Assembly: GCA_910579515.1 (NCBI GenBank)
Contig: CAJTUV010000001.1
Span: 124,127-188,126 of the forward strand
DNA length: 64,000 nt
DNA from: an uncultured Hungatella sp.
GTDB lineage: Bacteria > Bacillota > Clostridia > Lachnospirales > Lachnospiraceae
Direction of reading: 5' to 3'
A program made the translations under genes and the position numbers. The notes under the pieces were generated by a model. It did no database searches. It was not told the DNA's origin and saw nothing but the letters and a program-made list of their open reading frames with translations. This document shows positions 61,602 to 64,000 of this stretch, piece by piece; position 1 is the first letter of the stretch; every line of letters starts with the position of its first letter.

Positions 61602-62870
61602 TTGAAGAAATGGAAAAGATGGAAGGTGAAGGGATTTTGGATAGTCCTTTGTACTGTGCTTCTTTTTGCGCCTGTCAGATTTTTGTCTTTTGGAGCAGAG
61701 CTGGAAGAAGAAAAAGAAGAGAAATTTCAAAAAAAGCTGCACGCCCAGTCAGCAGTATTGCTTGATGCAGATACAGGGCGGGTTCTCTATGGAAAAGAGG
61801 AGGAACAGATTCGCCCCATGGCAAGCACCACAAAGATTATGACCTGTATTCTGGCTTTGGAGTCTGGAAAGCTGGATGAGGTGGTGACAGTATCTGAAAA
61901 TGCAGCAAAACAGCCCAAGGTTCATTTAGGAGCGTCTTCAGGTCAAAAGTTTTATTTAAAAGATCTTCTCTATTCTCTAATGCTGGAATCTCACAATGAT
62001 ACAGCTGTCATGATTGCAGAGCATATAGGAGGGGACGTAGAAGGATTTGCAGAATTGATGAACCAAAAGGCCAGGGAATTAGGATGTGAGGACACATGTT
62101 TTATTACTCCCAACGGATTAGATGCCTCTGCCACCACGAAAGATGGGAAAACGTTGACTCACAGCACGACAGCCAAAGACTTGGCGCTTATTATGAACTA
62201 CTGCGTCTGGCAGTCTCCTGAGAAAGAAAAATTTTTAGACATTACCCAAACACAAAATTATTATTTTTCAGATACAGAAGGGAAACACAGTTACTCCTGT
62301 GTGAATCATAATGCACTTTTATCAATGATAGAAGGCCTTCTTTCTGGGAAAACAGGTTTTACCGGGGGAGCGGGATATTCCTATGTGGCGGCGTTTGAAG
62401 AGGAAGACAAACATTTTTCCCTGGCGCTTTTGGGCTGTGGATGGCCGCCCCATAAGACCTACAAATGGCAGGATGCAAAAGCCCTGTTATCCTATGGAAA
62501 GGAGAATTATGAAAAGAGAGAGGTGTTTCAGGAGCCGGATTTTCAGCCTGTTGTGGTGGAAGGAGGAATCCCTGCAAAGGAAACTTTGGATAGTCCTGCC
62601 TGTGTGAATCTGACTTTGAATTTGAAGACGGAGGAGAAATCTTTGAAGGTACTTATGAGAGAGGATGAAAACGTTCAGATAAGGCTGATTCTTCCAGAGA
62701 CGTTAAAAGCGCCTGTGAAAGAAGGGGTGGCTGTGGGATATGTGGTGTATTCCTTAGATGGATTACAGATAAAAAGTTTTCCTGTCTATGCAGAACATGG
62801 TGTGGAGGCGATTTCCTTTGGGTGGTGTTTAAGACAGGTGGGGAAGGAGTGGATGGCGTTTTCGCTGTAG
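61602..62870 (+). CDS. D-alanyl-D-alanine carboxypeptidase (S11, DacF-like)
   Basis: 422 residues, starting at a TTG placed after a G-rich ribosome site. A signal sequence (residues 1-30) leads to the penicillin-binding S11 domain with SxxK in MASTTKIM, SxN in LESHNDTAV and KTG in SGKTGFTGGAGYS. It trims D-Ala from peptidoglycan stem peptides outside the membrane; DacF-type members act in spore cortex. The C-terminal domain (about 110 residues) is typical of the group. The end is Trp-rich (SFGWCLRQVGKEWMAFSL) and lacks a clear amphipathic anchor. Confidence 0.9.
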   Translation: MKKWKRWKVKGFWIVLCTVLLFAPVRFLSFGAELEEEKEEKFQKKLHAQSAVLLDADTGRVLYGKEEEQIRPMASTTKIMTCILALESGKLDEVVTVSENAAKQPKVHLGASSGQKFYLKDLLYSLMLESHNDTAVMIAEHIGGDVEGFAELMNQKARELGCEDTCFITPNGLDASATTKDGKTLTHSTTAKDLALIMNYCVWQSPEKEKFLDITQTQNYYFSDTEGKHSYSCVNHNALLSMIEGLLSGKTGFTGGAGYSYVAAFEEEDKHFSLALLGCGWPPHKTYKWQDAKALLSYGKENYEKREVFQEPDFQPVVVEGGIPAKETLDSPACVNLTLNLKTEEKSLKVLMREDENVQIRLILPETLKAPVKEGVAVGYVVYSLDGLQIKSFPVYAEHGVEAISFGWCLRQVGKEWMAFSL

Positions 62871-62949
62871 GTACGCTATGTTGATTAATAAATGCATTCA
62901 TGATATACTGTTTTCGGATTTACTGAGTTAAAAACAGAGAGGAACAGAG

Positions 62950-63930
62950 ATGGCTATAAATGACTATGAACAGATGTCCCTGTTTGTTGATGGGGAACCA
63001 TCCGAAAAGGATAAGAGTGAGGAAATGATTCCTGCTTTAAATTTTAATTTTTGTAACTTATTTGTTGAACCACTCAGCGAAGAACATCAAGAGAGTCAAA
63101 ATTCGATGGCTATTCTTGGGGACAGCCTTACCGTTTTAAAAAAGATGAAGGATCAATCTGTTCAGCTCATTTTTGCAGATGCCCCATATAATATCGGGAA
63201 AAATTTTGGAAATAACATCGATAAGTGGGAAACGGTTGAGAACTATGTCGAATGGTGTAAATTGTGGATTGATGAGTGTATGCGAGTTCTTTCTGATACG
63301 GGGACAATGTATTTAATGACAGCAACACAGCACATGCCATATATTGATGTTTTTGCATCCGAAAAATATAATGTACTTTGCAGGATTATTTGGACGTATG
63401 ATAGTTCTGGTGTTCAATCAAAAAAAATGTATGGTTCTCTTTATGAGCCCATTTTGATGATGAATAAGAGCAGAAAATTTTTCTATACATTTAATTTTGA
63501 CGATATTCTTGTTGAAGCAAAAACAGGAGCCAGAAGAAAGCTGATTGACTATCGAAAAAATCCACCTCAGCTATATAATTCTAAAAAAGTACCAGGGAAC
63601 GTGTGGGATTTCAGTCGAGTAAGATTTAAAATGGATGAATATGAGAATCATCCCACACAGAAGCCGGAAGCTCTTATGGAACGAATTATAAAAGCCTCCT
63701 CGAATCAGGGGGATTTGGTTTTAGACCCGTTTTCAGGTTCGTTTACCACCTCGGCAGTTGCGGCTCGGTTGGGACGTGTATGTGTTGGAATAGATCTAAA
63801 TGAAGAGTACTATGAGATTGGACTGCGTCGAACAGGAATTGCAACAAAACGAAATGGGAAGAGTCTTGGAAAGGTAAAAATAAGAAAAACGAATGCGAAA
63901 TCTAAATATGTACGAGGGGAGCAAATTTGA
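62950..63930 (+). CDS. YhdJ-like adenine-N6 DNA methyltransferase
   Basis: 326 residues. The order catalytic motif then SAM motif makes it beta class: FADAPYNIGKNFGN (motif IV with DAPY where DPPY is usual) and DPFSGSFTTSAV (motif I). Segments WTYDSSGVQSKKMYGS, DYRKNPPQLYN and ENHPTQKPEALMER are close to E. coli YhdJ, which methylates ATGCAT. The same target is likely but unproven. Its stop overlaps the start of the next gene, suggesting a restriction-modification pair. Confidence 0.88.
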   Translation: MAINDYEQMSLFVDGEPSEKDKSEEMIPALNFNFCNLFVEPLSEEHQESQNSMAILGDSLTVLKKMKDQSVQLIFADAPYNIGKNFGNNIDKWETVENYVEWCKLWIDECMRVLSDTGTMYLMTATQHMPYIDVFASEKYNVLCRIIWTYDSSGVQSKKMYGSLYEPILMMNKSRKFFYTFNFDDILVEAKTGARRKLIDYRKNPPQLYNSKKVPGNVWDFSRVRFKMDEYENHPTQKPEALMERIIKASSNQGDLVLDPFSGSFTTSAVAARLGRVCVGIDLNEEYYEIGLRRTGIATKRNGKSLGKVKIRKTNAKSKYVRGEQI

Positions 63931-64000
63931 ATATTAAAGAAGATTTTGTCAGAGATATTCTGGAAAAGGAATATCCAACAGACTTTCAGCAGGTCTATGA
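63927..64000 (+). CDS. Start of a gene coupled to the methylase (partial)
   Basis: A TTG at 63927 overlaps the methylase stop and has GAGGGGAG six to ten bases upstream. The 24 visible codons (NIKEDFVRDILEKEYPT...) are hydrophilic and helical and match no family I can name from this length. By position it is the best candidate for the cognate restriction endonuclease, an inference only. Confidence 0.55.
   Translation, partial: MNIKEDFVRDILEKEYPTDFQQVY

Noticed and set aside
1..64000. CRISPR arrays, tRNA and rRNA genes, prophage modules
   Set aside because: No evenly spaced repeats of 24-40 bases, no cloverleaf with TTCRANNC arm and no phage structural genes were seen on reading; a dedicated scan could still find a degenerate case.

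Overview
The window looks like a chromosomal segment of a spore-forming member of the Clostridia, most likely Lachnospiraceae. The evidence is low-to-mid GC content, strong AGGAGG ribosome sites, the gene order cmk-ispH-S1, a YlmC/YmxH-type protein, a LysM-GH18 spore-cortex type protein, a DacF-like carboxypeptidase and many Lachnospiraceae-type small membrane proteins. I see no rRNA, tRNA, CRISPR array or prophage. The lineage is inferred from protein style and gene order and was not tested by search.

Layout. 0-9.7 kb: the end of an unknown gene, a hemerythrin protein with a CheX-like tail, a LysR regulator divergent from aspartate ammonia-lyase, then an AraC regulator divergent from a Gfo/Idh oxidoreductase and a sugar ABC importer (binding protein and two permeases, no ATPase). 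9.7-16.1 kb: a sugar-acid island (IlvD/Edd dehydratase, KDPG aldolase, GntP permease, GntR regulator). It carries only the last third of a KDG kinase and is flanked by a decayed conjugative relaxase. 16.3-24.7 kb: prfC, a 127-bp tandem hairpin repeat, a YqeY protein, a PepV-like dipeptidase, the metNIQ methionine importer and membrane proteins. 24.7-27.8 kb: two Uma2-family genes and a graveyard of mobile remnants (XRE regulator, Fic tail, IS200-type transposase piece, Tn916-type integrase). 27.8-35 kb: pyrE, VanZ, an M29 aminopeptidase, LysM-GH18, an HD protein and aspartokinase. 35-38.7 kb: a GHKL kinase / LytTR regulator pair that probably drives the adjacent lipoprotein gene through two direct-repeat sites. 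38.9-54 kb: mostly housekeeping (PfkB kinase, polyphosphate:AMP phosphotransferase, cmk, ispH, S1, Hsp33, cold-shock protein, ClpP-like protease, rRNA and pseudouridine enzymes) plus a FIST/chemoreceptor pair. 54-60 kb: a TPR protein with a J-like head, a short Hsp70, a lipoprotein and a small truncated protein. 60-64 kb: DNA polymerase IV with a LexA-like site, a D,D-carboxypeptidase and a YhdJ-like adenine methylase overlapping the start of a further gene cut by the window end.

The most striking signal is the 5' leader of metNIQ (20166-20462). A near-consensus promoter leads into a perfect ribosome site and a 28-codon reading frame with 11 methionine codons. An intrinsic terminator follows, and its left arm can alternatively pair with a segment just after the small frame. 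This has the architecture of leader-peptide attenuation keyed to charged tRNA-Met, which I do not know to be described for methionine uptake in Clostridia. Second to it are the LytTR operator pair, the broken Entner-Doudoroff-type island with conjugative debris, and the four-way-junction repeat behind prfC.
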